Positions 32,061 through 44,314 of a DNA stretch of 64,000 nt are shown piece by piece. The notes under the pieces are model-generated. The model saw only the letters and a program-made list of their open reading frames with translations. It was not told the origin of the DNA and did not search any database. The translations under genes and the position numbers were made by a program. The DNA is taken from positions 67,437,623-67,501,622 of the forward strand of contig NC_081861.1 of NCBI RefSeq assembly GCF_963259705.1, given 5' to 3'. Each line of letters starts with the position of its first letter. Position 1 is the first letter of the stretch. The DNA is from Myotis daubentonii (taxonomy: Eukaryota; Chordata; Mammalia; Chiroptera; Vespertilionidae).

Positions 32061-32737
32061 ATTATAAGATTTGCTGAAGTCAGTTGAAAGGCCAGTTTCT
32101 GACAATGACACAATAAGACCATCATCCATGATATATAGCTAGTTAAGTCTGCATTTTGGAAATAGGGAATAACACTAAGGTTTGCGTCTGCTAGTTGACT
32201 TTGTGCAGAAATGCATTCATTATTATTATTTTATTTTTGCCTCAAGATAACTATTGGAAAATATAGAAATTTTGAGATGGTGACAGAATATGTGGAAGCT
32301 GTTTACATCGCCTTTCAGCCCTGAACTGGAATTACAATTACATTGTAGAACAATCAACTGGAATAACCAACAGAAGATGAGCTGTCTTACAGCCAAGGGT
32401 TTACAGAAGCCACATGGAGACTGGTAGGATGGATGGATGGAGAGAAGCAAGGAGGGCTGGCCCCTGAATCCATGTTTGGCAGCTGAGTATCTCAGCTGCA
32501 AAGGTCCCTGCTCATGAAAGTGAATCTCAACCCCAAGGTTGGCTCCCCAGACCACAGTCTAGAGGAGGTACTCACATAACATCTGACAGTGAATATCACT
32601 GGTGAGTTTGTCCACCAGAAAGACTGTGGAGACTGCTAGAGATTCAGGTGCCCTCTTGAAAGGCCAGTACATAGTATCTCTTTTGTAGCTACTTGCCCAG
32701 AGATTTCATGGTGTGAGAGCAGGTCAGAAGGGACTAG

Positions 32738-32958
32738 CAGGGGTGGGCAAACTTTCTGACTCGAGGGCCACAATGGGTTCTTAAACTGGACCGGAGGGCC
32801 GGAACAAAAGCATGGATGGAGTGTTTGTGTGAACTAATATAAATTCAAAGTAAACATCATTACATAAAAGGGTACGGTCTTTTTTTTTTTTTTTTTTTAG
32901 TTTTATTCATTTCAAACGGGCCGGATCCGGCCCGCTGGCCGTAGTTTGCCCACGGCTG
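32738..32958. mobile_element. Non-autonomous hAT, copy 2 (opposite orientation)
   Basis: CAGGGGTGGGCAAACTTTCT ... AGTTTGCCCACGGCTG, the reverse orientation of 24003-24219. Flanks share GACTAG (left, ending at the first base; right 32959-32964) but a full 8-bp duplication is not intact. Confidence 0.9.
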
Positions 32959-34696
32959 GACTAGAGTCTTATGAGAACATACTGTGCTACTGTGCTGTAT
33001 AACTTTGGAGGGAGAGCTGGGGGCATGGTCCCTGAGTTCCCTGTGTTAGGGTCCTCTCCTGCACCACCCACAGACATCATCATTCTTGGGGTGGACACTC
33101 CCCTCCAAACTGCACCTGCATAGGGAGATTGCATAAGCTCTACTCTCCGGATGCCCTGTCTCCCCACCCATGCTCATGCCCTGTGAAGGAGGCTGCTACC
33201 TCAGACTGTGATATAGACTCTCTTGAAGGGATTTTGAGGATAAGCCCAAGGATAATCATAGACAGAGCAGAGACCAGTTCTACTCCCCACCTACCAGTGG
33301 GCCCATTGGAGTCAACTGTCACTAGGAGCACCCTACCTTGTAGGCTTAGCCACAGAGCCCACTGCTGCCTTGAAGCACCCATCAGAAGAGAACCATAAGC
33401 TCCAACCTCCTGACGCCTTGTGGTCCCACCTGGATGAACTCATGCTACTCTGTATTGCTAGCCAGGGTCCTCAGTGCAGAATACTTTCCAGGACGTCTGG
33501 GCAGATTCTGGGGAAAACTTGAATTGCGTGGCTCCCAGGGGTAGGGACATGTTTTTCTGTGCACCCCAGACCAACAACACTGTTCCTGTGCAAAGTCCTT
33601 CCTCTACATAGCCAAACCCTGGTCTGGGTGGACCTAACATACACTGCTGGACTCACCCTGATGAGTGACTGAGAACTGGACCCAACACAGAAGTCCATGG
33701 CATATGGCAGGTGGCAGTTTACCATGATGTACCCTGAGACTGTTGCTGAATGGTCTTAAACCCAGCACTGGTGCCAAGTTTAAATCTGTATCCACCTAAT
33801 GAATACTACTTACCCACACCTGGAGACTCACTGAGAAAGCCTCTCTTCAGCAACTCACATACTGCCAGAGAATATTTCAGTAACTGAGGCTCACAGACAG
33901 TTAACAAGTGAAAGCAGATATTAGGGAAGACTTGGGCTTTTTGCTGATCTTCCCCTGAGCTCCAGGCAGCTTTGATCCTGCCACACATACCCAGGCCTAT
34001 AAGAAACTGCTACAAACTGCAAATCACTTTGTAGCTCCAAACAGTTACCACAGTTCCCATCACTGATAGCACCTGACATTGACCTGCACTGGATCCCATC
34101 CCAAAGGGGCTCCAAAACAAACACAACCAGGAGATCAGACCACATCAGAGCATGACCCAACTAGCTCCACAAGGGCACAAACAAAGGGAGATGTCAAAAT
34201 ACACCAGACCCTATTAGGTAAAATTCAGCTTTGAGGTGCCATCCCTGTTACAGCAGCTCATACCTTGGGTTCAGGGTAGATCTTAAAATCCATGGAGTGG
34301 TAACCCCACCCATGGACAGGTAAATAGCAATCAAGACTCAACTACACCAGGAGTGTTTATAAAACCCACACAGGGGACATTCTTGGAGCACCTATTGTAT
34401 GAAATGATGGAGAAGCCCTCTGAACCCCACAAGAAACCTACGTATTATATAAGGCCATCATTACACAGCATAGCAGAGCCAACTAATACACAGAAGCAAA
34501 TACATAGAGGCAACCAAAATGGGAAGAAATAAAAAAAATACACCAAATGATAGATCAGGAGAAATCCCCAGAAAAAAGAACTAAATAAAAGGAAAGCAAG
34601 CTACCACATGCAGAGTTTAAATCAATGGGTATAAGGATGCTTATGTAACTTAGCTAGAACTTCAAGGACATAGAAACCATTAAAAAATTGTTAGAT

Positions 34697-34904
34697 GCCT
34701 GGCCGGCATGGCTCAGTGGTTGAGTACTGACCTATGAACCAGGAGGTCATCGTTCTATTTTTGATCAGGGTACATGCCTGGATTGCAGGTTCAACTCTCA
34801 GAGTGGGGTATGCAGTGTGGGGTATACAGGAGTTAGTTGATCAATGATTCTATCTCATCATTGATGTTTCTATCTTTCTCTCCCTCTCCCTTCCTCTCTA
34901 AAAT

Positions 34905-34906
<2 letters not shown>
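34697..34906 (+). mobile_element. Ves-type SINE, left arm of an inverted pair
   Basis: 'gcctggccggcatggctcag' head to 'ctctaaaatcaata'. The duplication aaaaaattgttagat (34682-34696) reappears, slightly changed, after the second SINE at about 35180, so both SINEs lie inside one duplication. Confidence 0.9.

Positions 34907-34955
<49 letters not shown>
34907..34955. repeat. (AT)n microsatellite between inverted SINEs
   Basis: About 24 AT units at the joined A-rich tails of two opposed SINEs. Confidence 0.95.
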
Positions 34956-34957
<2 letters not shown>

Positions 34958-34959
<2 letters not shown>

Positions 34960-35165
34960 ATTTTTATTTGTTTCAGAGACGAAGGGAGAGGGAGAGATAG
35001 AAACATCAATGATGAGAAAGAATCATTTGTTAGCTGCCTTCTGCATGCCCCCCACTGGAGATCGAGCCCACAACCCAAGCATGTGCCCTTGACTGGAATC
35101 GAACACGGGACCCTTCAGTTCGCAGGCCAACACTCTATCCACTGAGCCAAACCAGCTAGGGCAAT
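34958..35165 (-). mobile_element. Ves-type SINE, right arm of an inverted pair
   Basis: 'tttgtttcagagacgaaggg' to 'ccactgagccaaaccagcta'. Opposed to the SINE at 34697; the pair can fold into a hairpin with about 200-bp arms. Confidence 0.92.
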
Positions 35166-35558
35166 AAAAACATATTTTCAAAAAATTAGTTAGATATGAA
35201 GAATACAATATCAGAAATGAAGAATTCGCTAGAAGGAATCACCAGCAGGCTACATGAAGCAGAGTACTGATTCAGCAACTTGGAAGACAAGATAGCAGAA
35301 ACAATTAGAACAATAATAGCACAAAAATATTTTAAAGGAATGAGTGTAGTCTAAGGAACTTTTGGGACAACACGAAGTGTAATATCAACCTCATAGGTGT
35401 ACCAAAAGGAGAAGAGAGAGACCAAGGAATTGAGAACCTATTTGAAGAAATAAATGACCAAAAACTTTCCTAACCTGGTCCAGGTCCAGGAAGCACAGAG
35501 ATTCCCAAACAAGATGAATCCAAAGAGGCCCACACCAAAACACATAATAATTAAAATG

Positions 35559-35784
35559 GCATGCCCAGCCAATCTGGCTCAGTGGTTGAGCATCAATCTA
35601 TGAACCAGGAGGTCACAGTTTGATTCCCAGTCAGGGCACATGCCCAGGTTGCAGGTTTGATCCCCAGTGTGAGGCATGCTGGAGGCAGTCAATCAGTGAA
35701 TCTCTCTCATCATTGATGTTTCTATCTCTCTCTTCCCTCTCCTTTCTTCTCTCTGAAATAAATGAAAATATTTAAAATAATAAC
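35559..35784 (+). mobile_element. Ves-type SINE with 13-bp duplication
   Basis: Flanked by perfect copies of aataattaaaatg (35546-35558 and 35785-35797). Removing the SINE and one copy restores continuous L1 text. Confidence 0.95.
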
Positions 35785-38723
35785 AATAATTAAAATGTCA
35801 AAGATTAATATAAAGAGAGAATCTTAAGAGCAGCAAGAGAAAAAGCAATAAGATATCTACAAGGGAGCTCCCATAAGACTGTTAGCTGATATCTCAACAA
35901 AAACACTTCAGGCCAGAATGGATTGGATTGCAATATTCAAAGTGATAAAAAGCAAGGACCTACAACCAAGCAAAGGTATAATTTAAAATTGAACATAAAA
36001 TAAAGAACTTTCCAGGAAGAAAGGAGAGAGAGAAAGAGAGAGAGAGATTTATAAAGAATTGCAATAAATACATATCAATAATCAACTTAAATGTAAATGG
36101 ATTAAATGTTCCAATCAGAAGACATGGGGTAGCTGAAAGGATAAAAAAAAAAGGAACCAATTTTATGCTATCTATAAGGGAGACACTTCAGATGAAAAGT
36201 ACACGCAGACTGAAAGTAAAGGGAAAAATGTACTAAGCAAAAAGAAATAAAAATAAAGCTAGGGGAGCAGTACTTATATAATACAAAATAGACTTTCAAA
36301 CAAAAACTTTATAATAAGAGATAAAGAAGGACGTTGCATAATAGTAAAAGGAATAATCCAACAAGAGTATATAACCCTTTTAAACATTTATGCACCCAAC
36401 GTAGGTGCACCAAAACACATAAAGAAAGCTTGGTGGACATAAAGGAAGAGATCAACAGTGATACAGTCATAGTAGGGGATTTTAACACACTATTGACATG
36501 AATGGATAAATCTTCTAGACAGAAAATCAATAAGTAAACTGCAGCCTTAAATGACATATTAGATCAGATATGGATTTAATTGACATATACAGATCATTTT
36601 ACCTCAAAGAAGCAGAATATATAACTTTTTCAACTGCACAAGGAAAATTTTCTAGGGTAGACAACATGTTAGGACACAAAACAAGTCTCAGTAAATTTAA
36701 GAACATTGATATCACATTGAGCATCTTCTTCAAACACAATGATATGAAACTAATTTAATCAGGAGAAACAAACTTGAAAAAACATACAGACACAAGGAGG
36801 CTAAATAACATGTTACTAAACGATAAAGGGATCGACAATGAAATCAAGGAAGAAATCAGAAGTTAACTTGAGACAAATGAAAATGAACATACAACAACCC
36901 AAATCCTATGGGACACAGCAAAAGCAGTCTTAAGAGGGAAAATTATAGCAGTACAGGTCTACTTCAAGAAGCAAAACAAATCTCAAACAATCTAACCTTA
37001 CAAAAAGAAACCTTAAAAAGAACAAAAAAACAAAGCCCAAAATAAATAGAAGAAAGGAAATCATAAAGATTAGAGCAGATATAAAAACATATTGACTAAA
37101 AACAAACAAAACAACAAAAATAATACAACAATCAATGAATCCAAAGGCTGATTATTTGAAAAGCTAAACAAGATTAACAAACTTCTAACCAGACTCATAA
37201 AGAAAAAAAAAAGTTTTAAATAAATAAAATCATAAAGGAAGAAAAGAGAAGTATCAACTGATGCTGCAGAAACTCAAAGGATTGTAAGAAAACATTGTAA
37301 ACAACTATATGCCAACAAAAGGGACAACCTGGAAACAATGGATAATTTTTACAAACATACAATACTCTAAAATTGAATAGAAAAATCTGAGCATACTTAT
37401 TATAATTAATGAAATTAAATTGGTAATAAAAAATTTCCAGCAAACAAAAGTCCTGGACCAGATGGCTTCACAGGTGAATTTTACCAAACATTCAAAGAAC
37501 TAACACCTATCCTTCGTAAGCTATTCCAAAAAATTCAAGAGGAAGAAAGACACCCAAGCTCATTTTATGAGGCCAGTATTATCCCAATTCAAAAACTAAA
37601 TAAAAACACTATGAAGAAATTAATTATAGGCCAATATCCCTGATGAACATAGATGCTAAAATTCTCAAAAAAAAATATTAGCAATCCAGCTCCAGTACAA
37701 CATTAAGAAGATCATACATCATGATAAAGTGGGATTTATTTCTGGGATGCAAGGTTGGTAAAATATATGCAAATCAATTACCATTATATACCACATAAAC
37801 AAAATGAAAGATTAAAATCACATGACCATATCAATAGATGCAGAAAAAGCATTTGAAAAATCCAGCACCCATTTATGATAAAAAAAAAAAACCTCAGGGA
37901 AGTGGGAGTAGAGGGAACATACCTCAACATAATAAAGGCCACATATGAAAAACACACAGGTAACATTTTATTCAATGGGAAAAAAATTAAAAGCGTTTCC
38001 CTTAAGACCAGGAACAAGACAGGAAATGTCTGCTTTCACCACTCTTATTCAATATCCTACTGGAAGTCATAGCCACAGCTATCAGACAAAAGGAAGTAAT
38101 AAAAGGCATCTAAATTGTAAAGGGAGAAGTAAAGCTCTCATTATTTGCAGATAGCAGGATTCTGTTTACAGATAACATTAAGGACTCCACCAAAAACTAC
38201 TAGAACTGATAAATTAATTCAGTAAAGTGGCAGGATACAAAATTAATATTCTGAAAACAGTTTCATTTTGATGTACCAATAATGACATATCAGAAAATGA
38301 AACTAAAAACAATCCCATTTACAAATATACCATAAAAAAATAAAATACATCACAATAAAATTAACAAAGGAGGTAAAAGAACCATACTCAGAAAACTGTA
38401 AGTTACTGAAGAAAGACATCAAAGAAGATAAAATGGAAGCATTTAGTGTTTTCACGAATAGAAAGAATTAACATCATTAAAATGTCCATACTGCCCAAAG
38501 CCATCTATAGATTCAACACAATCCCTGTCAAAAACCAATGGTGTGTTTTGCAGAACTAGAACAAACAATCCAAAAATTTATATGGAACCACAAAAAAACT
38601 CAAATCATCTCAGCAATATTGAGAAAGAACAAAGTTGGGTCTATCGGTACTCAATATCAAACTATACTACAAGGCCATAGTAATCAAAACAGCATGGTGC
38701 TTACATAAAAGTAGACTATAGAT

Positions 38724-38936
38724 CAGGGGTGGGCAAACTTTTTGACTTGAGGGCCACAATGGGTTCTTAAACTGGACTGGAGTGCCAGAACAAAAGCATG
38801 GATGGAGTGTTTGTGTGAACTAATATAAATTGAAAGTAAACATCATTACATAAAAGGGTACGGTCTTTTTTTCAATAGTTTTATTCATTTCAAACGGGCC
38901 GGATCCAGCCCGTGGGCCGTAGTTTGCCCACGGCTG
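38724..38936. mobile_element. Non-autonomous hAT, copy 3
   Basis: CAGGGGTGGGCAAACTTTTT ... AGTTTGCCCACGGCTG with a perfect duplication ctatagat at 38716-38723 and 38937-38944. It lies in the old L1 ORF2 region. Confidence 0.95.
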
Positions 38937-39539
38937 CTATAGATCAATGGACAGGAAAAGAGAGCCCAGAAATAAACCCAGGTCTATAAGGTCAATTAAT
39001 ATATGTCAAAGGAGGTAAAAGCATACAATGGAGTAAAACAGTCTAAACTCTGCTGAGGAAATTGGAAAGATACATGCAAAAGTATGAAACTAGAGCAACT
39101 CCTTACACCTTATACACAAATAAACTCAAATGTATTATAGCCTTAAAGATAAGAATTGAAACCATAAACAATTATAGAATAAAACATAGTAAGATCTCAG
39201 AATTTTTATATCAATTTTTTCTGATATATCTCCTTAGGCAGGGAAAACAAAAGAAAAATAACCAAATGGGACTATATCAAACTAAAAATTTTTCACACAA
39301 CAAAGGAAACCATCAACAAAAATGAAAAGACAACCTATTGAGTATGAGAACATATTTGCAAATAATACATCTGATGAGTGGTTAATATCCAAAATTTATA
39401 ATGAACTCATACTACTCAACCTCAAATAAACAAATAATTCAATTTAAAAATGGTCAAAGGACCTAAATAGACACTTCTCCAAAAAAGACAAACACACAGG
39501 TAACAGAAGGCCATATATGCTTTTTAAAAAGTGAACTGT

Positions 39540-39775
39540 CACAACTCAATATTAGTGTGCGCGTGCAATCAGCTCAATATTTTTCTTGAGGATCTTGAGC
39601 AGGTTTACCAGAAAACTAGAGATTAAGTATGGAAGAACAGGTTGGAGAAAGCAATTAGATATAGTAATGTCAACTCCACCAAAGCACTTGTCACAGAAGA
39701 CAGTTGAGAAGCAGAAATTTACAGCTCCAAAGAAACCCAAAGAGAAACAACAGAATCAATGTAAATGAAAGATTA
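39540..39775 (+). pseudogene. Possible retrocopy fragment, unrecognised
   Basis: A decayed frame reads EDLEQVYQKTRD, a stop, VWKNRLEKAIRYSNVN, then after a frame shift EKQKFTAPKKPKEKQ before a stop at about 39770. The lysine-rich end and the frame continuity on both sides of single lesions look like a former coding 3' end. I cannot name the gene. Confidence 0.25.
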
Positions 39776-39779
39776 TTCT

Positions 39780-40861
39780 AACAGTAAATCAGAATGGACC
39801 TGGGTTAGAAGAGGAACAGTTCAGAAACAAGTGTAATAAATTGAGATAATTGTTGTGAACATTCTGTAATTTATCTTGTTTGTATTTATGGAGTATGGTT
39901 GTATGGGTTTCTTACATTTGCATAAATGCCAAAGACAAAGAAAGGTTATATTCTTATATTCTCTAATACACTTTTTCATTGATAGTGTTATAGAGAAAAA
40001 TTACTTCATTTTTATAGCAGAGAAAACTGATCATTCACGAATACCTTTTTTCTTCTTTCTATAATAAAGAGAACTCTCAAGTTTTATCTTCTAACATGAT
40101 CAGTCAGCTAAAAAAATGGATGTCCTAGCCTCCTTTGTAGTTTGGAGTTTTCCTGAGACAAAGGTGTGCCATTTATGAATTATGCACTTAAAAGGAAAAT
40201 CAATTTGATCCCAATGCCCTTTATTCTTTTCTAATAGGAATCATGTTAAACCACAAGTTAGAATCCAAACATTGAGAATGGCAGAACAAGAAAGAATTAT
40301 GCTAGTTCTCTCTGAAAACTTCAGGAGCAGAGCTGTCCTATAATATTTAGATTTTCTACCTCAGAACTATTATATGGGAGATAAAAAAAATTCTATTTTA
40401 TTTAAACCACAATCTTTTATTTCTTTTTTTCCCTTTTCTTCAGAGATTTAGATTGTTAATATGCCTGGGATATCTTACATTAAAACAAAAATCTCCATAG
40501 TAAAATAATTTTAAATGTTTGCTGAAACAAACCTAAGCTAAAAACACACACATATGTATACACATGCATGTACAAAATAACTTATCATGCAAATATGCAT
40601 TGTGATTCTGTACATTTTAAATTTCATGAAACATGGAACCTCATTTTTAGAAAAATTTAAAATTTGTTCCATGGAGCAAACTAGAAACATGCTGTACCCA
40701 TGAGAATTAGTCCATTTGGCAGGTACATTGTCTGTCAATCAAAGAACTGAAGAAAGATTTTTTTGGTATGTCAAGGAAAAAAAGAACAAGACAGTTATTT
40801 ACAGAGTAGCTGTGATGATGACTTATTAATTAATGAAATATTCAATGTCTTGGTGAAAGAA
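39780..40861. other. AT-rich sequence, nothing recognised
   Basis: No repeat ends or genes seen. It may include the 3' UTR of the possible retrocopy at 39540. Confidence 0.4.
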
Positions 40862-41566
40862 TCCTATCTAATAAAAGAGAAACATGGTAATTAGCATACG
40901 ACCACTACCCTTCCCATTGGCTAATCAGAGTGATATGCAAATTAACTGCCAGCCAAGATGGCGGTTAATTTGCATACATAGCCCCAATGCTGGGAAGTGA
41001 AAGGGATGGGAAACCCACCGCAGGCAAGAGGTGGGGGGCAGGTGATCAGTGATTGCATTGTGGATTGGAGGCAGAGAGAGCTGCTTCCCCGTGATCGCCG
41101 TGGCATCCGGGGCAGAGAGCCCGGGTGCCGGCTGGCCTGCTACCCCGTGATCACCATGGGATGGGGGCAGAGAGAGCCCCGGCCTGCTTGGTTGGTAGCC
41201 CAATCGGCCACTTTGGAAAGAGAAGTGGGGAATCCTGATTTTACGTGAATGCTCCAATTTCTTAAGTTGGCAACTAATGCGAACTTCAGATGTTTGGGCC
41301 AAACCAGAGAGGTGGTCAGGTCTGGTGTCCAGGCCACTGGGGGGCACTGGGATCAGCCCAGCTGTAAAGGGACCCTAGGCGTCTGCCGGGAGCCGGTCCA
41401 TGCTTGCTGTTTCAAGGGACCTGGCATATATGGCATACTGTTCTTAATATGTTTGCTCACCTTCTTGGCGCTGTGTTTTAACCAAGGGTTCCCTAATTTG
41501 AGAGGGTGCAGGCTGGGCTGAGGGAACCCCCCCCCACTGCATGAATTTCGTGCACTGGACCACTAG
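40862..41566 (+). mobile_element. Non-autonomous Helitron, 705 bp
   Basis: The 5' end is A then TCCTATCTAATAAAAGAGAA, with ATGCAAAT at 40935-40942 and AAGATGGCGG at 40955-40964. The 3' end is CATGAATTTCGTGCACTGGACCACTAG then T (split for length; hairpin about 41541-41557). The first 110 bp are those of the composite upstream units (6636, 43675), but the rest is different, so the 5' module is shared between families. Confidence 0.92.
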
Positions 41567-41845
41567 TTATAATTAGACTGGACAGCCAAACGACCTTCCG
41601 GACATCCTTCCTGATGAAGCCATGATGGTGGGGGCTGAGGCAGAGGTGGTTAGGGGTGATCAGGCAGGCAAACAAGTGGTTTGGGGCTATCAGGCAGGCA
41701 GGCAGGCAGGCAAGCGGTTAGGAGCCAGCAGTCCCAGATTGCGAGAGGGATGTCTGAATGCTGGTTTAGGCCTGATCCCGCAGTCAGACATCCCCTGAGG
41801 GGTCCTGGATTGCGAGAGGGTAGGCCGAGCTGAGGGAACTCTATT
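41567..41845 (+). mobile_element. Helitron fragment abutting the previous element
   Basis: 'ttataattagactggacagc' and the 'ggtgatcaggcaggca' units match the element at 26266, but about 30 bp of the 5' terminus and the 3' hairpin are missing. It begins directly at the previous CTAG. Confidence 0.7.
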
Positions 41846-41949
41846 ATTAATATGTTTGGGCAAAACATAAAGTCAGTAGTGTATATACACTCAAACATTT
41901 TACATATGTATGTTTGTACATATATGCACATACAGATATGGATATACTT

Positions 41950-42060
41950 TAATCTCATCCTCACAAATATTCTTCAAAGTAAGCCTTATTAAACCCATTT
42001 TATAGCTGAGAAAGCCAATTCTCATATAATGACATACTAAAATGATATTGGTTAACAGCA
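41950..42060 (-). mobile_element. MIR-like fragment
   Basis: 'ctcatcctcacaaatattc' and 'aacccattttatagctgaga' resemble reverse-complement MIR. Short and diverged. Confidence 0.45.
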
Positions 42061-42131
42061 CTAGTAGGATTGATAAGGGACAATATTATTTATATATTTT
42101 CATATCAATGTCCTTATAGAAAGCTCTTAAA

Positions 42132-42405
42132 CAGTGGTTCTCAACCTGTGGGTTGTGACCTCTTTGGGGGTCGAACGACCCTTTCACAGGGGTCGCCTAA
42201 GACCATCGGAAAACACATATATAATTATGTTCAATTTGTAACAATGAAAAGACATCCTCCATATCAGATATTTACATTATGATTCATAACAGTAGCAAAA
42301 TTACAGTTATGAAGTAGCAACGAAAATAATTTTATGGTTGGGGGTCACCACAACATGAGGAACTGTATTAAAAGGTTGCGGCACTAGGAAAGTTGAGAAC
42401 CACTA
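42132..42405. mobile_element. SPIN non-autonomous hAT transposon
   Basis: CAGTGGTTCTCAACCTGTGG at the left and AGTTGAGAACCACTA at the right, with the diagnostic 'gggggtcgaacgaccctttc' and 'tggttgggggtcaccacaac'. A perfect 8-bp duplication ctcttaaa lies at 42124-42131 and 42406-42413. SPIN (Space Invaders) is known for horizontal spread among tetrapods, including vesper bats. An internally deleted, mobile-by-proxy copy with no transposase. Confidence 0.96.
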
Positions 42406-42413
42406 CTCTTAAA

Positions 42414-43674
42414 TATGTACAACCTACTTTCCACTGAGTGAATTATGTAAAAATTATGAGCTCCAGAAATCCAACAATATATGCTTTCTTAGATTACCAC
42501 TCATTAATTAAAAAAAATAAAAGAGAGAGAAACACAAAGTAATGCAAAAAAAACAAACAAACAAAAAAAAAACAGAGCAATTCTGATAGAGCACCACTAT
42601 AAGGACATGTTGGTTAGGTCTTGAAAAGATGGTGGGGATAGCCATAGGGTCCTGGAAAACAAGGAAGTAGATAGTGAGGGTTGGGACAATATTGGCACTT
42701 TAAAAAGACTAATGCCTTCATCACAGTTTTGCTATGGGTAACTCTAAATAATTGCCAATCCCTGTGTACAAACAAATTGATAGCCAACTATTAACCCTAT
42801 TGTTTTTATTGTTTTCACACTTGCTATTAAAAAAGAATATTGATTTAATTAAATAATAAACTGTTCAATGTCTTTAATAAATTGATTTGTTATTTAAGCA
42901 TATTGATCTGTTTCCTTAGTTTATAGGTTTGTGAAAAATGCATTTGTGTAATAAATACATTAGTATCTTGGCATTTTAATTATTTTATGCATGAAACCTA
43001 TTGATTTATTATTAGGAAGTATTTCTTGAACTATGTATTAAACAGTGATTACACTTTTTAGGCAGTGTCTTGTAATTTGCCTTATACACTGGAAGGAGAT
43101 ACATAAATATTCACATAAGCACACACATATACCCACATACATGTTTCAGTTTTAATTAAGGCATCAATTTAAAAAGAATGTACTACATTGTTATGCACTA
43201 AGAATACAAAACTAAGGTCCAGTCACTTTCCTCAAAGTATAAACACAAAACTATAAAATGATAAAACCTTCTACAATAGAAGTATGTCATAGGCAGTGTG
43301 AAAGAGGGAATAATTGTTCTCACAGAGAAGGGTTCAAGTAAGAACATTTATTTGAACTAAACCTTAAGAAAAATTCGCATTTCAATACTCTTTAAAGATC
43401 ATTTAGGTGGAGGAAGCACATAATGCTGTGGAATGCCAACCTTGTAAAGCTACAAAAAATCAGATGAACCTTATCACATGCTGATCTTTTCTTCCTATCA
43501 TTTTGACTCCTTGTTTAAAATATAAAACAATAGAAGTTTTATCCATTCACTATATTATACTATTATTCAAATATGAGATCTAGAAAGAGTGACTGGTATG
43601 TTTACAATTTCATCTTATAAATAAAATATTTATTTCACCTACTTACAAAGAACTATACAAGGCATGATGAAGAA
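42414..43674. other. AT-rich sequence, nothing recognised
   Basis: No repeat boundary or gene found. Frames are short. Confidence 0.5.
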
Positions 43675-44314
43675 CACTATCTAATAAAAGAGAAACAAGG
43701 TAATTAGCGTACGTCCGCTACCCTTCCCATTGGCTAATCAGGGAGATATGCAAATTAACTGCCAGCCAAGATGGCGTCTGGCAGCCAGGCAGTTAGAAAC
43801 TAACCTGAGGCTTGCTTGCTTCAGTGACAGAGGACTCCAACGTTCCCCGCCTGCCTTGCTGGCCTCTGAGCTTGCAGTTTGAAACATAGTTACAAATATA
43901 GAAGCTAAACAAAACCCCAGAAACCTGCTTTCAGCGAGCCAGTATCTCAGAGCTGGAGTTGATACAGTGTTTCAATTATAGAACCCAAACAAACCAGACA
44001 CCTGCTTTCAGCAGCAGAGGCCTCAGAGCCTGAGCCAGGCCAGAGCTAAAGCTGGCCCAGAATAAATTGAAAAGAAAAAAAGGAGCAGTTGGGAGCTTCA
44101 GTCACCGGCCAGCCTGAAAACAGCCCTCAGCCCCTCACCCAGACTGGCCAGGCACCCCAGTGGGGACCCCCACCCTGAAGGGTGTGTGACCAGCTGCAAA
44201 CAGCCATCATCCCCTCACCCAGGCTGGCCAGGCACACCAGTGGGGACCCCCACCCTGATCCAGGACTCCCTTCAGGGCAAACCAGCCGGCCCCCACCCAT
44301 GCACCAGGCCTCTA
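43675..44314 (+). mobile_element. Helitron composite E, upstream unit
   Basis: The 5' terminus is slightly mutated (CACTATCTAATAAAAGAGAA). ATGCAAAT at 43748-43755 and AAGATGGCG at 43768-43776. It has about two 80-bp units (44120-44275). Ends GCACCAGGCCTCTA, then TCCTATGTAG of the next unit without the expected G. Confidence 0.88.

Larger units (their letters stand above)
32260..39515 (+). mobile_element. Long degenerate LINE-1, sense, with nested insertions
   Basis: From a 5'-UTR-like start ('ttttgagatggtgacagaat') through an ORF1-like region (35190-35990), ORF2 endonuclease start ('tcaacttaaatgtaaatgga', about 36080), reverse transcriptase text ('gtcctggaccagatggcttc', about 37450) and ORF2 C-terminal text to 'aatagacacttctccaaaaa' (39480). 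Full of stops and small indels, so dead and old. Contained insertions: hAT 32738-32958, SINE pair 34697-35165, SINE 35559-35784, hAT 38724-38936. Confidence 0.85.
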
